64,000 nt of DNA from Mesodorylaimus sp. YZB2_4 (GCA_030248295.1 JASANH010000908.1:124001-188000); one strand, 5' to 3'. Positions 11,626 through 23,995 are shown, numbered from the stretch's first letter. Translations and numbers: made by a program. The notes: a model not told the origin generated them from the letters alone.

Positions 11626-14600
11626 ATGAAGAGGTGGTTTTTCCTTTTCATAATTTTATCTTTTGTGACATCTTGTCATGCTGTCGGATATTCATCCGAT
11701 CATCCAGGTAAGCTGTTTTGAGCAAAGTTGATTGATTACTTCTGGTTTTTTCAACTTATTCGCAAAAAAAATAGGAATTCAGTTTTTGCTTGAACCACCT
11801 TTGACAGTTTTCCTTGTACACTCAGAAATGCGCATGGAAATAGGTCCCAGTCAGCCAACGTATGCTGGCTATCAGAAAAAACTTTTACGCTATCTTTTCA
11901 ACGAGACCGTTTACGACAGACGAGTTAGGCCGGTGCATCATCATCGGACACCGATCAATGTGACCATTCGATTGAACTTGTATCAACTGGTTGATGTGGT
12001 ATGTTAATCGATTTTTCACTTCGATGCCATTAAATTGATAAGTTATTGAGTGAGAAGGCTGAGATTTGAACGTTGTCTACGTGCCTTTTTGCGAAACTGG
12101 TGTGCGTAAATTTAAGTACCTGTCTTTTTAGAGCGAGCGAAGTCAGAATGTCGTACTGTAAGTTTTACAGCTTGTACAGTATTGCCGTTGCATGAAATTA
12201 GGCGACCTTTTTTGCAGATATTGTTGGATGACTCAAATGTGGCGTGATCAATTGTTAATGTGGGACCCGAGAGACTTTGGTAATCTGACTATGCTGGTGG
12301 TACCCTATTCGGAGATATGGTTACCTGATACTTATTTATATAACAAGTAAGCGAGGGCGGACTCGAGTTTTCCCGTTTCTGACGTGACCCGAGGCCATAT
12401 CAATAAAAAGAAAAAAGCCGTAACCGACATGTTTTTGCTTACTTCGTGTCTTTAATCAATCTTAGATCGGTTCGATATTTTTAGTTCAGCCTGTCGGTTT
12501 TTAATAGGCTTGGCATAGCTCCTCTTTTCTGTCATAATGAGCACATGACCCTTTACTCGTATGAATGAACGTATGACGAATTGTTCAGCCTAGGTTAGGG
12601 TTCAATATCCCATGTGTCAATCACAGTATGCTTATATTCTGCGATTCGCAAATCAGGCTCTTTTCTGAATGCATGACCGCACAAGAAATTTTTCTTGATA
12701 GGTGCTTGGAAAATTAGTTTGTTAAAAGCGGAACCGATTTTCACTTGGCTAACACCCCTAAGTCATCGATTTCTATGCGAATATGTCGCACTGCGAGTAG
12801 GCGGCTGTGACAAAGATGCTGTCGAGAAATGGAAATGTTTCGATTCATACCGTGAGACCACCGGGCGCGATTTTCAAAATGCAAAAGTCTTGGAGAGGGC
12901 TCAAGGTCCTGTGAAGCAAAACAAGAGCAGATGCAAAGAATACCTACGTGGCTGGGAAGCCGTGCTTCAGAAAATGTAGCAAGCGAAAAGTCGGAGGGGA
13001 AAGCTCATTGAAGTTGCATAGTTCGCGAAAGGGAGTAAGGACAGCGTTCTGATTAGCAGTTTAGCAGCATGTGCTAGGATTTTTACTGTACTATAAGTAG
13101 GTTATGGGCTGCCTTACAGGCTTATCGATGGGCACACCAGTTTGTTCCCAGTTTTAGTTTGCTTCAAACTGGCCACATGCCCCTCAAGATTCTCGGCCAT
13201 GGTTCTGTGGTGACAATGATACTATCCCGCACATGGCACAGCCATTCTAGATCGCAATACTGTGGCTTTTTCCCTGCAATCCACATTGCTGTTATCGAAT
13301 TATATGGTCCCTCTCCTTTCTAGTCTTCAAATGGTCCGAGAGGACTCTGAACGGTGGATAAACGCAATTCTGGAGATGGATCCGAACAGAACAGACGACG
13401 TTGCCGTTACTTTCAGATACCCAGCCATTTACAAATTCACGTGCAATATGAACGTGCGTTACTTTCCCTTTGATAAGCAACTGTGTAAGTAGCTGGCCAT
13501 AACTATCGACCACTTCCTGTAAACAGTAAGCGACCTAATCCAACCTGCCTCGCTCGTCACTTTGCGCATGTAAACATGGAGAAGCCTTGTAGAACATGAA
13601 AATGAGGTATCTCGGCTTCATGCTTACAACCTAGCCAATGGTGACCTTCCTTCCTAGGTACAATGGTGTTTGGTAGTTGGACATACGATGCTATCGGCAT
13701 TGATTTTTTCCCTGAAAAAGAGAATGTGGCACGCGAAGATTTTTCTGAAAATGAAGAATGGACAGTCCTCAGTTTTCGAACATCACAAGCCCATGTGAAA
13801 TACGCCTGCTGCCCAGAACCATTTTCACTCATGTCCGTCTATTTGGTCATTCAACGAAAACCATTGCACTATTTAGTCAATTTGGTAGGTGTGCACAGAC
13901 TTGGTGCATCCATCCGACGCACGCAATGCAATCCTAATTGTTTCAGATCGTGCCCACTCTAATTGTCAGTCTGATCTCGAATATCGGCTTCTTTACGGCT
14001 TCGACAACGACAGGCGAGAGAACAGAGAAAGTCAGCTTAGGTATTTCTACTCTTCTAGCCTTCGCCATTTTACTGTTGATGGTCTCGGATCAAATGCCAA
14101 TTACGTCATCGTCAGTGCCCCTCGTTGGTAAGCTCGTTTTACTCTCCCCCCCCCCCCCTCCCCTTTGTACGAGCCGCTTTTACCACTCAAAGTGCTATTG
14201 CACGGGGCTGTCTGCGCATGTAATTTGTAGCTTTTTCTTGTTCCTTGACGTTTTTCCTCCTGACTAAAGAGGTCCCACAAGGGTTTTACCACTCTTGGAA
14301 GGAAACGGAAATGACTAGAAGCCAGACAGGCCCGAGGGATGTTTCTTTGGTGATATTCTGTGCAAAATGAGAATTTCCAATTTGAAAAGGTAGGCTTATT
14401 ATGCAGGGCAAGGGTATGCGCAGACACGATGGTTGGTTGGTTGCATTGCATGAGAAAGTATGCCAATATTTTAAACATAGATTTATCAGAAGCGTTTTTT
14501 AGGCTGGTTTCTGCTGGGCATTATGTTACAAACTGCCGTGGCCACATTGGCTAGTTCCATAATTCTAGTGATTGAGAAACGGGGTCAATATCATCGTCGG

Positions 14601-15669
14601 GTACCACCATTTTTTCGACGTCTATTCTTTCGTATTATCGCGCCAATTGTCGGGTGCGAAATGGACTTTGAAAAAACGGCCATGCACATCAGTAGGAGTT
14701 CATCGTTTATGGATGTAAGTTTATTAATGATGTGCTGTCTGTCATTTCAAAGGTAAAGAAGCTGGAGAAAACTAAACTGCTTGCATCAGATAACGCAAAT
14801 ACATTCTGTAAAATTTTCCAACGAGCTAGAATTCAGTAGGACTTCTTTTTTTGGTGGCACACACGATGTATGACACACCGTATGTGAGTGGTACTTATGG
14901 GCCCTCACTGTCAGATCTACGCACCCACACCAGAGTGTCTCTACCCACCTTCAGTGTAAGAATCTCAGAAATGACAGAGAACGTACCCGCCTGTCAGAAA
15001 AACAGTGTTAGCGAAGCAAGTCCGCTCAGAAAACGGTTGCTGGTAGTGATGAGATCTTCATTCAGGGCCCTCACTTCCCCACCACTTTTTTCTATAGAAG
15101 AGCTTACGATAAGCTGAATAACTGCGCTAACACCACCACGGCCGCTGAGACCAGGTGGGCCTGACATGTTGAAGTCAATCACTGCTGATTGCTGATGGCT
15201 TTCAACATATGCTCAGCATTTAGGAGTCAAAAGCTTGCAGTACCGGTACATGTCAAACAAACCCAAGCAGCCATGTTTTCCTTGCCAAGAACTTCCACCT
15301 ATTTTTCAGCGCAATGATGGTGAGCTAGTGACAACATTCTTTGAAAATTCAGTCAACACAATCAAGACATCAGTTACAGCCAACGACATGAGACAACAAG
15401 AGAATGGGAACGCAGCTCAAACAAGTCCCCCAGTCGAATGTTCGCCATTGTTATTCAATGCCGAAGTGCGTCGTGTCAATCAGAAAATACAAGATTTGAA
15501 TACGCAACTGAAAAGGAAGCAGAGTTATCGAGATGAATTAGCTCGATTCGAATGGGAATGGCTGGCCGCTATTTTGGACCGAATATGCTTAGTATTAGCT
15601 ATCGCATCGGTGCTGTGCTTAGGTGGTGGGGTTATTCTTATTGGGTATATGAAAGCTGAGGGATTATAA
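11626..15669 (+). CDS. Nicotinic-type cation channel subunit, copy 1
   Basis: Modelled exons: 11626-11707, 11826-11998, 12132-12157, 12218-12346, 13324-13484, 13658-13884, 13947-14127, 14503-14714, 15310-15669. All phases agree, giving 516 aa. This is a Cys-loop receptor subunit of the plasma membrane that opens a cation pore on acetylcholine or a related ligand. Visible landmarks: signal peptide (residues 1-20); loop A WLPDTYLYN; the 15-residue Cys-loop CNMNVRYFPFDKQLC; loop B GSWTYDA; the vicinal cysteines YACCPEP that mark an alpha-type subunit; M2 EKVSLGISTLLAFAILLLMV with Glu at -1' and Leu at 9'. The Pro-Ala insert of anion channels is absent. A short M3-M4 loop and M4 in exon 9 complete it. 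The loop C Tyr after CC is Phe here. Exons 3 and 4 are split by a 60-base intron that the neighbouring paralogue lacks. Intact. Confidence 0.93.
14147..14160. repeat. C-run and CT-rich tract in intron 7 of subunit 1
   Basis: An uninterrupted run of cytosines within CTCTCCCC...CCTCCCC just after the exon 7 donor. It is a simple repeat with no sign of function beyond possible polypyrimidine character. Confidence 0.5.
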
Positions 15670-16913
15670 ATGCATTTACCAGATTATTACAGGACCTTAT
15701 ACGAGTTAGGCCGAAACTATGATATTTTTGAAATGAAATTCACCGTATATAGTCAATGTGTGTCCAGGAACATGTGCTCGATTGCATAGAAGATTATATG
15801 TTCGCCCCGTGGGCAGCTTGATATTTTATGACAGGAGTTGGTCTTGTAAAGCATTACACATAGTCAGTGTCAGCGCTCTCATTACCAGATCTTGTTTTTC
15901 ACTCACTTAAACCTGCCCTCGTGCTCGTATCACCTCGATAAAGCTTAGACAAGCAATCATGGACCGGATGTATCGTACATCCGTGCAGAGCAATGAAAGT
16001 AGTGAAATCATATTGACTGCGCGGTAGACCGGACATGCCATTTCCTCGCCGCGATGTGCGTGATTTTGAAGACGGCCAGATTTTCTTTGCTTCTGTGTTT
16101 CTAGAGAGGGTTAATAAGATTCTACGGCGCGCGAAGACGGGAAGCGACGAGCGAGCACTGGCATATGCATCCATGCTTCAATTGCTGATGGTGTCTCTGA
16201 TTAGGTTCTCGAGTAGCCATCTGCACCTTCGCCCCCCTCCCCCCCACATGAAACGGGAGGCTCTCATCGTCAGAGACATACTTCGAATTATGTTGGCGGA
16301 AGGATTGGTCAGTCAACACCGTGGTCTTTGAGGTGGATAAAGGAATAATCATCTTTAGAATTCTCAAACTCCCTGACCTACTTTCGTTTTAATTGCCAAT
16401 ACTGAAACCCAATTGGATTCGGGAACTTTATGGATTTTTGAGTACCTCGAAGAATTCTAATGGGAGTACTCATCTCCTTTGCTTAATGATGAAACAGATC
16501 GAAGCGGTCGAGCCGTCAGGGCAGTCTTCCAACGCCTCCATGTCTATGTGGCCATGTAATTGTGACTTTCTGTACGAAGGATGATAGGTGTCAACCTTGA
16601 GACAATGCCTTTAGCTGACGGGTTTTTATAAAAATTTATTCAATGACCAAAATCTACATTAGCTGTGATCTGAAGAGAGTGTTCTTTCTTAGAAATTAGG
16701 GGGGGGGGGGGGGGGGGTTGGGGTTCGCTGTTGCCGTTCAAGCTAGACGTGGAGTGATTATGATTCTCATCTCATCAAATATTTTTACATTTTCGCAATG
16801 ACTGGTATAAAATTAACGAAAATTTCATAAGCTTATCAGTGATAACCGCATTGCAACTGCTTTATTTCGCAAAGAATTACAAGTCCGCTCCAGTTTCAGG
16901 CACCTGATCCGAT
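15670..16913. other. Intergenic between the two receptor subunits, with poly-G
   Basis: No gene recognised. Around 16699-16717 is an uninterrupted G run. The 3'UTR of subunit 1 and the promoter of subunit 2 must share these 1.2 kb. Confidence 0.45.
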
Positions 16914-19240
16914 ATGACGAACTTTTTCCCCGTGGTTGTTATGCTGGCTATTCTTGGTAGGCCAACCCACTGAATTCTACCTCCGCATTTATATGTTCTT
17001 TTTGTTTTAGCTAGCCGCTGCATCGTTTGTCTTGAAACACCCACCCGAGAGACGACTGGTCAGCAACGACTTATGCGCCGGTTATTTTCTGGTCTACAAT
17101 ACGATAAACGCGCTCGACCAGTGGTCAACTTTACAGTCCCTGTCCATGTGACCATTCGCTTGAACCTTTATCAGCTGGTCGAGGTGGTACGTGATCCTGC
17201 ACTCAGTGTCTCTTCATAAGTACGATGGGGAATTTTGTAGGAAGAACGTAGTCAGCACGTGATTCTATACGCATGGGTGACCCAGATGTGGGATGACGCC
17301 ATGCTGGCATGGTCACCTCAAGATTTTGACGGAGTCACCTCAATCGTGGTTCCCTTTAATGATATATGGCTTCCGGATACATATCTTTACAACAGGTACC
17401 CATGCTTATGTTTTGGCTGTCTTTATGCTGACGTTTCAGTATGTTGTGGTGTCAAACATGTACTAGGCTTCTAATTTCTTTTTTCTATCGATGCATACCA
17501 GTATGACAGCACAATTTCTAGCTAATCTAGCCCTTCTTATTTCTTTTTTCTATCGATGCATACCAGTATGACAGCACAATTTCTAGCTAATCTAGCCAAT
17601 CTAACCTATCGGGTTCATTGCAGCCTAAAAATGTCCCGTCAGGACTCGGAACGTTGGATCAGTGCAATTTTGGAAGTGGATAATACGACTTCGAATGACC
17701 ATTCGCGAGTCATCTTTCGATATCCGGCCCTGTATAAATTCATGTGCAGTATGGACGTGACCTATTTCCCATTCGATACTCAACATTGTCGAATGATATT
17801 TGGAAGTTGGACATTCGATTCCAGCGGCATAATTTTTGTACCTGAAAGTGAAAAAGTGGCTCAAGAAGATTATCAAGAAAATGAAGAATGGACTGTTGTC
17901 AAATTGACATCGAGAAATCATTCAGAAATGTATGCATGTTGTCCGCATCCCTTCTCCTTTATTCATGTGGACTTGGTGCTTAAAAGGCGTCCGCTGCATT
18001 ATTTGGTCAATCTATTTGTTCCCATCCTTATCGTATCGGCCATAGCTAATGTTGGATTTTTCGCTCCGTCCTCCACCGACGGCACGAGGGAACAAAAAGT
18101 GGGATTGGGCATGTCTACACTGTTAGCATTATCGATTATTTTGATGATGGTATCTGATCAAATGCCAACTACATCCACCTCTGTACCTCTGGTAAGAAGA
18201 CCCCGGGGCAGTGGTGACTTGGTTCTCGAGCAACGTGGTATGCAGTCATAACCCAACCCCAAGCCCAAGCGTACCCCAAAGCTACAATACTGATCGTACC
18301 TATATGAGTTTACTGTAGAGACCCCTGTATAAGACTCCCTCATTCATCTCCTATTTTCTTGTACCCTGTGCAAGACACGATAAGTAACTTAAGTGTACTA
18401 AATGAAGGCATATGCATTTTGCCACACACATACTATTTTCATACAATGAGTGAACAAAAGCTCCCAATCGAACCACTCAGTGACCATCAATGCTTGGGTC
18501 TACGAAAACATAACAAACAGTTTTTGTGTCAGTGCAGTGGCGGCTAAGCGACTATACTTGGCAACTTGAAGTGATCAGTGAATCTTGTCACTGAATCTTT
18601 CTTTCTTTGTGGCATTCACTTCACTAATTTCAGGTTGGTCGCTTTTTCGTCGGAATCATGATCGAGACAGCTCTGGCCTTGCTGGCCACAACTGGCATTC
18701 TACTCATTCATCAGCGAGGTTTGTACGGGCATCGCGTTCCTGCTTGGATACGACTGGTCATGTTCCAGTGTGTGGCACGTGTGCTAGGAGTGGAAAGAAG
18801 GAAGCCGAGGACGGAGTTATACGCACAGCGTTTTCCGACTAGCCAAGACCAGGTAAGGTCACCATCGTCTCATTCCGTGCATGTCTTATTGCTTGCATCC
18901 TGTCAATATTCGCGTGCCATGCATTTTTTAGTGCGCTGAAGAAAATGCCTGGACGACTTTTTCGCATTCGGAAAACGGAGGGAACAGCTCTGAATTAGAA
19001 ACGAAATGCGTCAAGGCACCAGCAGTACTCGATCGCTTGCGCGAGCAAGTGTCCGATTTGCGGCTGTTGATGACACGCAAGTACAGACATAGGTTCGCAG
19101 ATGATCCTGACAAGTTGGACTGGGAATGGCTGGCTTCCATTTTGGATCGTATCTTTCTATTGCTATCACTGTTTTCGGTGATTATGTTATGCGGATTGAT
19201 AATTTTCTTGGGAGCCATGCAACACATGTTTAGTACTTGA
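16914..19240 (+). CDS. Nicotinic-type cation channel subunit, copy 2
   Basis: Modelled exons: 16914-16956, 17011-17186, 17241-17395, 17624-18191, 18634-18852, 18932-19240. All phases agree, giving 489 aa. It is a tandem paralogue of the preceding gene, sharing several exon boundaries. Landmarks: short signal peptide; loop A WLPDTYLYN; Cys-loop CSMDVTYFPFDTQHC; loop B GSWTFDS; alpha-type YACCPHP; M1 from PLHYLVNLFVPILIV; M2 KVGLGMSTLLALSIILMM; M4 from LDWEWLASILDRIFLLL. The residue just before the M2 Lys is Gln, where nicotinic subunits normally carry Glu (the intermediate ring). The Glu sits one place further out. That may alter conductance or selectivity, or the subunit may act only in heteromers with copy 1; both are inference. 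Exon 4 fuses regions that copy 1 divides over several exons. Confidence 0.93.
17475..17590. repeat. Intronic tandem duplication of about 55-60 bases
   Basis: The segment TTTCTTTTTTCTATCGATGC...AGCTAATCTAGCC occurs twice in a row inside intron 3 of channel subunit 2. The copies are almost identical, so the duplication is recent. It does not touch an exon. Confidence 0.85.
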
Positions 19241-19815
19241 GCGTCCTACAGTATGTTGTAGCGGTTTGCTGTGAGCTATCAATATGCCATAGAATGTTCT
19301 TGTAGATTATGCGCCGAACTTCAAGCACAAGAATCTGCATTACAGACTCAAATCTCTTGCTGGGTTTTGCTCTCGCCTGGCGCAGACGTCGAGTGGGTAG
19401 CCATCAATTGAAAGACACGATGATGCTCAGTAGCAAGAGAAAATTGCGGCTGCAGAAAGCCTGCGCGGATCTGGGTCCTGTTGCAAAAACGTCAAAAATC
19501 AAAGCGAGCCCTAAAACACGTACCCCGATACAGACAAATGCAGTTTAGATAATTTTAGTTCCTCCACTCGAGAATTCACACATTGCATGTCATTATGAAT
19601 TATCTCTTGTATTTTAATGCAACACATCAACAAGACCGTAGATAACAGATTAAACTATTTAAAGCGCAAGGCTCAAAGCTCAAAATTCTGACTCACCAAG
19701 CTCAACAGCAAGATATTACAAGTATGACAAGTAATCTAACGAAAACTTAATATGACAAGGAAAACCACATAACAGGTCAAAGTTAAAACAGCCAACAAGT
19801 GGACGCCTCCCTTCA
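19241..19815. other. Convergent intergenic spacer
   Basis: The space between the end of channel subunit 2 (+) and the end of the HECT gene (-). It should hold both 3'UTRs. No other coding signal was seen. Confidence 0.4.
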
Positions 19816-22075
19816 TCAATACTTGTTATAACTCTGGTAACCCTCCCTCACCTCATTCAAAACGTGCAACACGAAACATTTAGCGCTGTCTCCAGACTTA
19901 AACCAATGCTTGCTCACGTCAACCGACTTCGAGCTCATGTGGGCCTTAAAATCGCATGTGTTCAATATTTTAAAAGTGATCGTCGAATCCAAAGGCACAT
20001 TCGTGCAACCAGTTAATAACTGAACAAACTTGGAGATGGACTGCTTTGAACTCGGATCTGAAAGAGTAACACGTTGCTGAAAAGCACCTGAATTTCAGCG
20101 CACGAAACGGATTGCAGGAGCACGTCTACAGTGCATTTTATCTCTATGAAAACCCCAAGAGCCTCTGCCCGAAAGGGAGCCAAGCTCCTAGGTCCCATAC
20201 ACCCCCTCCTCACCGTCGTCCAGTTGTTCGATAACTTCGATAACACTCCTTAATAGTGCTTCTTGATAGTGTTCATAACCTTCGTCGGCCTCAGTGGTAA
20301 CGATTTTCGAGACTTGATCTTTCGTCATTGAGCATTCGTTGATTTTAGGAAAATGAGCACCCGACAATACGTCAGCTGATCGCACCCCCGTACAATTTCA
20401 GAAAAGCTTGGCACTTGCAAATACTTTCGAGCCCGTCAACTAAAATGTCAAGAGGCAAGTTCTACACATTGTGTACAGAGTAGGAATGCTGATGCTAACC
20501 CAGCTGAGCAATTTGAGACGATCTTTTGATCAAGGCATAGTACTGAGCGATTTGGCTAACGACGCTATCGCGTGCCGATTGCTGAATTTTGTAAAACCCA
20601 CGTCGATTTTCCGTTGCAGCCACCCAAGTGTAGCCAGTTTGCACTCCGCTGTCTTCAATAATACCGACCAGTTCGTGATTCTCTGAGGCCATCAATTCGC
20701 CCTCGCCACTGACCAACACCTAAAAAGTTGGGTGCTCCTTAGCATGTATGCAGATTTCGATTCAGACGGAACAGAAAGAGTAAGTGGAACTCAAAGTTAT
20801 TCTTTTATCTCGTTGCAGCAACAAACTCACTTTTCGCAACAGCTGCTGCATCTCGTAAGACGGTAAATCTTCCATTGCTGCATGTAGACGATCTGGTTTG
20901 ATTCCGCTGATGGCGGCGGTCATAATCTCCGCCAAGCCAGCCGTAATGTACTGCCCAGGGCGAGCAATATGACCCATAAATTGCCCGCATCGGAAATATT
21001 CCCGCTCCATTAGAAGATCTGTGGCAGCTGTGACGACAAGGTGGTCATCTTGTCCCTAACGAAATCGCCCTCTTAGCGACAGCAGCGTCACCACAGAAAA
21101 TCTGTAATTCTTACCTTCGAATACAAGGGGCCAAGATTTGCTCACGAATCGCTTGCAGATACGTGTTTCTAGGTCCCTCGCCGATGCCCTCCTCAAATTT
21201 AACGTCCGCTTCTTTATGGAACTCGCCTTTCTTGCATTTCCATTGTCCCAGAATCTGATCGCGAAGACTTGGACCGTCACCATCCTTGTGGCGCCGCAGT
21301 TTAAAATATACTGTCTCCACGTTTTCGCCTCCCTCGCCACTGCGTACGCGGAATGCAAACTGACGATGCAATTCTTTAACCAAGTCATCGCTTCGGCCAC
21401 CGCCAAAGAGCACTGAGAAGGTAGATGGGTGTTAGAAAAGCGGATCTTCTAAAAAAAGTCTCACATGCTCACTTACCCTCCTCCAACCACTCGTTCACTT
21501 TCGCCTTGTCTCCATCGCAAAAATCCATGAGCAACGCAGCCATATCTTCTTCAATGCTGCAAGTTTCGACGATGGCCAATAACCCATCGCTGTTACTGAT
21601 CACCACCTCGCTGCCCATGTTGAAATCGTCGTCAATAAAGATCTGCTCTACTGCACCACCGGTCGATTCGTGAACCCGACTGCTGCTCGTCTCCGTCTCC
21701 ACCTCGCTGGCTAATATCATCACGTTGTCGCTTCGACTCCTCAATGCACTCATCCAAGGCTTCCTCGTCCAGAGATGCTTCCATTCGCCGTTTCGGCTTA
21801 TACGGTTGCAATGAATCGAACTTAAACAGTAAAAGCAATTTTAATATGGTCTCAACAATACAGTAGGGGCTGCAGTCATACTTACAGCGGCATTGTAGTA
21901 ATAGCACGTTGTGAACGTCAAATCCTCCGCTGACGCGTTGCCTCACCTCCGATCCACCCATTCGGCGAAAGATCCTATCTCCGTCGCTGTTTAAAGCCAT
22001 TTTCATCCCTTCGCTGAATGCCAGACTGCAGGCTTCTTTTAGCTGTATCAGCGTGAAATCTCCTTTAATCGTAAC
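19816..22075 (-). CDS. HECT-domain E3 ubiquitin ligase, G2E3-like, with frameshifts
   Basis: Approximate exons (complement): 22075-about 21890, 21820-21477, 21412-21115, 21055-20831, 20719-about 20490, 20439-20214, 20057-19816. The family resemblance is to the HECT proteins of the G2E3 type found in many animals. Features in order: a ubiquitin-like-looking exon (VTIKGDFTLIQLKEACS); a ubiquitin-interacting-motif-like helix LDEEALDECIEESKRQ; HECT N-lobe pieces VKFEEGIGEGPRNTYL and GQDDHLVVTAATDLLMEREYF; GYTWVAATENRRGFY; and the C-lobe SKFVQLLTGCTNVPLDSTI with DSAKCFVLHVL, whose Cys would accept ubiquitin. Three one-base frame breaks occur, near 21700, 21130 and 20387. Two are in homopolymers (CCCC and GGGGG on the coding strand), so sequencing error is as likely as decay. 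The N-terminal start was not found and probably lies further right. Confidence 0.75.
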
Positions 22076-22953
22076 CTAAAGAAATTGGACAATCAAGAGG
22101 CTTCATAATGAAGACGTACAAACAGAGATTCCAGGTCCCACATAATTCATCAATGTTTAAGAAATTTAAGCCTTGGGGCGGGAAATTTGAATTTTGGTGG
22201 GATTTCCATCCTCAAAGATGCAATTTGGCTTCACAATATCTTTAACCACCAGCCATATCAATCGCCTATGGTGAGAAGCAGGCAAGTAACAATACATGGC
22301 CAAGTCCTACCTCCTGCTGTAACCTTAGCCACTCACGAGCTGCCAATTGCGTTTAAAAGCGTAAACTGCTCTTTGATGTCATTGCGGGTATCCCAACAAG
22401 ACAAATCATGATCATGATCAACCAGGTTTACGAATCATGATCTTGATTCGCAATTTAGGCCCAGAATTTTCTTGGGAACTGAAAGCTCTGACCAAGAATC
22501 CATAGCTCCTTGCTCCTCGTCACACACACTACCAACAGGCCCTACGCTCGCCCAAAACTCTTATTGACAGGGAAAACTATATTATTAGCAGGACAAATTT
22601 TCGACATCTGATAATTCAATTATCGGCATACCGATACGTTGATTGGTGGTGGGCACGTAATGCAGCTAAACAGCTGCCACTTACCAAACGCGATAATCCA
22701 TATTCAACTTAAAAATCAAAAGTTTTTTAATGTTTTTTGATTGAATCAAACTTTTTTGAAAAAATCAAAAAATCGTTTTGATTAAATCAAACTTTTTTGA
22801 TTAATTTGCTGTACGCGTCCATTTTGATTTTTCTGTGCGGAAATTTAGGCCATTTTTGCTCTTTTTGACGAGATATAAGTCAAAAATCAAAAAGCAGAGA
22901 TATTTTGAAAAAGGCCTCCTTCGGCCACCGTAAAAAGACAGGCCTCTCTCCTC
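22076..22953. other. AT-rich spacer with TTTGATT-type low complexity
   Basis: From about 22705 to 22890 the sequence cycles through AATCAAA/TTTGATT variants. Around 22405-22450 there are overlapping ATCATGATC palindromes. An unplaced first exon of the HECT gene could lie here, but I could not identify one. Confidence 0.45.
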
Positions 22954-23439
22954 TTGAGTGAGTCGTCGAAGTACTCACATGCATCAATAGCCTGCGATGA
23001 TTGTGACCCGATTCCCATCTACATATTTCCCGTCTTATGCGCTGGTACAATTAAGAGGCACAGAAGCAGGATTTTAAAAGGCGTACTTTTAAAATGCTCT
23101 GCCCAACCAGGAATTGAGCAAGTACAAAAAGATAGGAGCAGAATAACTGGTGTAAATAAGAGATCAGAGCAGGGTTGTGGCATGGTTTCTATGGCAGGTG
23201 CAGATATTGACACAGTTTTGGCATTTGAAGGCCCAAGTGCTAACCAGGAAAAGGAAGGGGCAAATATCGCATTCATAAGGGAACTTGTCAGAAAGGAAAG
23301 CTATCATGGATTTCATTTTACATTTCAAATAAAATCATCAGAGAGGTTAGCGAATGGCGACTTTATATTTCGCTGGCCGGATGAATTTGATGGATGGGTA
23401 ATGCTAAAACAGTGTTGGCGGGGTGCCTCGTGCTATTAG
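22954..23439 (+). CDS. Orphan open frame, 161 codons, unrecognised
   Basis: An uninterrupted 161-codon frame with mixed composition. It has two adjacent cysteine pairs near the N-terminus (CDDC), a basic middle and a C-terminal block rich in aromatic residues. No signal peptide, membrane segment or known motif is visible, and no splice sites clearly continue it. It sits between a low-complexity tract and a SINE. It may be a transposon remnant or a chance frame. No function is proposed. Confidence 0.25.
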   Translation: MSESSKYSHASIACDDCDPIPIYIFPVLCAGTIKRHRSRILKGVLLKCSAQPGIEQVQKDRSRITGVNKRSEQGCGMVSMAGADIDTVLAFEGPSANQEKEGANIAFIRELVRKESYHGFHFTFQIKSSERLANGDFIFRWPDEFDGWVMLKQCWRGASCY

Positions 23440-23637
23440 CTCAACTGACCAGCTTCACTTATTCTTAAAAAGTAATTTAGTGCCCAAAGGCACGTCGAAC
23501 AGAGAGGTCAAGCACCAAAATGTGTAAGTTTTGAGGTTTGTGGTTTCATGTGCGCTTGTTTGGTTGAGCTCTGCATTTGATAAATTTGAATTTAAATGCT
23601 GCCATTTCTAAAATGGCGAGGGAAAAAAAATAGTGGA

Positions 23638-23900
23638 AACCCCGGATGGCTCAGTGGTTCGATTCCCCCATCAGACACAGTGGGAAAAAGGCCAAGTGCG
23701 GCAAGTATTACGTGACCTTCCTATCGGCGCCAAAACGAAAACCATGATGACTGATTCTCTTTGCACTGTTCAATCCCAACGGTCAGCCTGCTTCTAAAGG
23801 AGAAGTAGAAAAAATAATGTGTTGATGGCTTCGCTTATCAAATTATGACTCGGATGAAACCCCCGTGGGAAACTATGGCATGGCAGCACATCGCTCAGAA
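23638..23900 (+). repeat. tRNA-derived SINE, internally shortened
   Basis: An A box TGGCTCAGTGG is followed immediately by a B box GGTTCGATTCC (23647-23666). In a true tRNA these boxes are tens of bases apart, so the region between is deleted. The tail GATGGCTTCGCTTATCAAATTATGACT matches the tail of the SINEs at 33.8 and 60.1 kb. Confidence 0.7.
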
Positions 23901-23936
23901 TATACAATAATGCTGGCCAGTTCATAGCCCCATAGA

Positions 23937-23995
23937 TGACGATGGGAGGAAGTACGGGAAACATATAATGTATCCCGTACTTCCTCCCATCGTCA
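23937..23995. repeat. Perfect 23-bp hairpin
   Basis: TGACGATGGGAGGAAGTACG on the left is repeated as its exact reverse complement CGTACTTCCTCCCATCGTCA on the right, with 23 paired bases and a 13-base loop. There is no mismatch. It is not followed by a T-run that would suggest a Pol III terminator. Confidence 0.85.

Noticed and set aside
13262-13323. In-frame upstream extension of receptor exon 5
   Set aside because: The acceptor TTTCTAG at 13321-13323 gives the correct phase and matches the boundary of the paralogue. The upstream codons are intronic.
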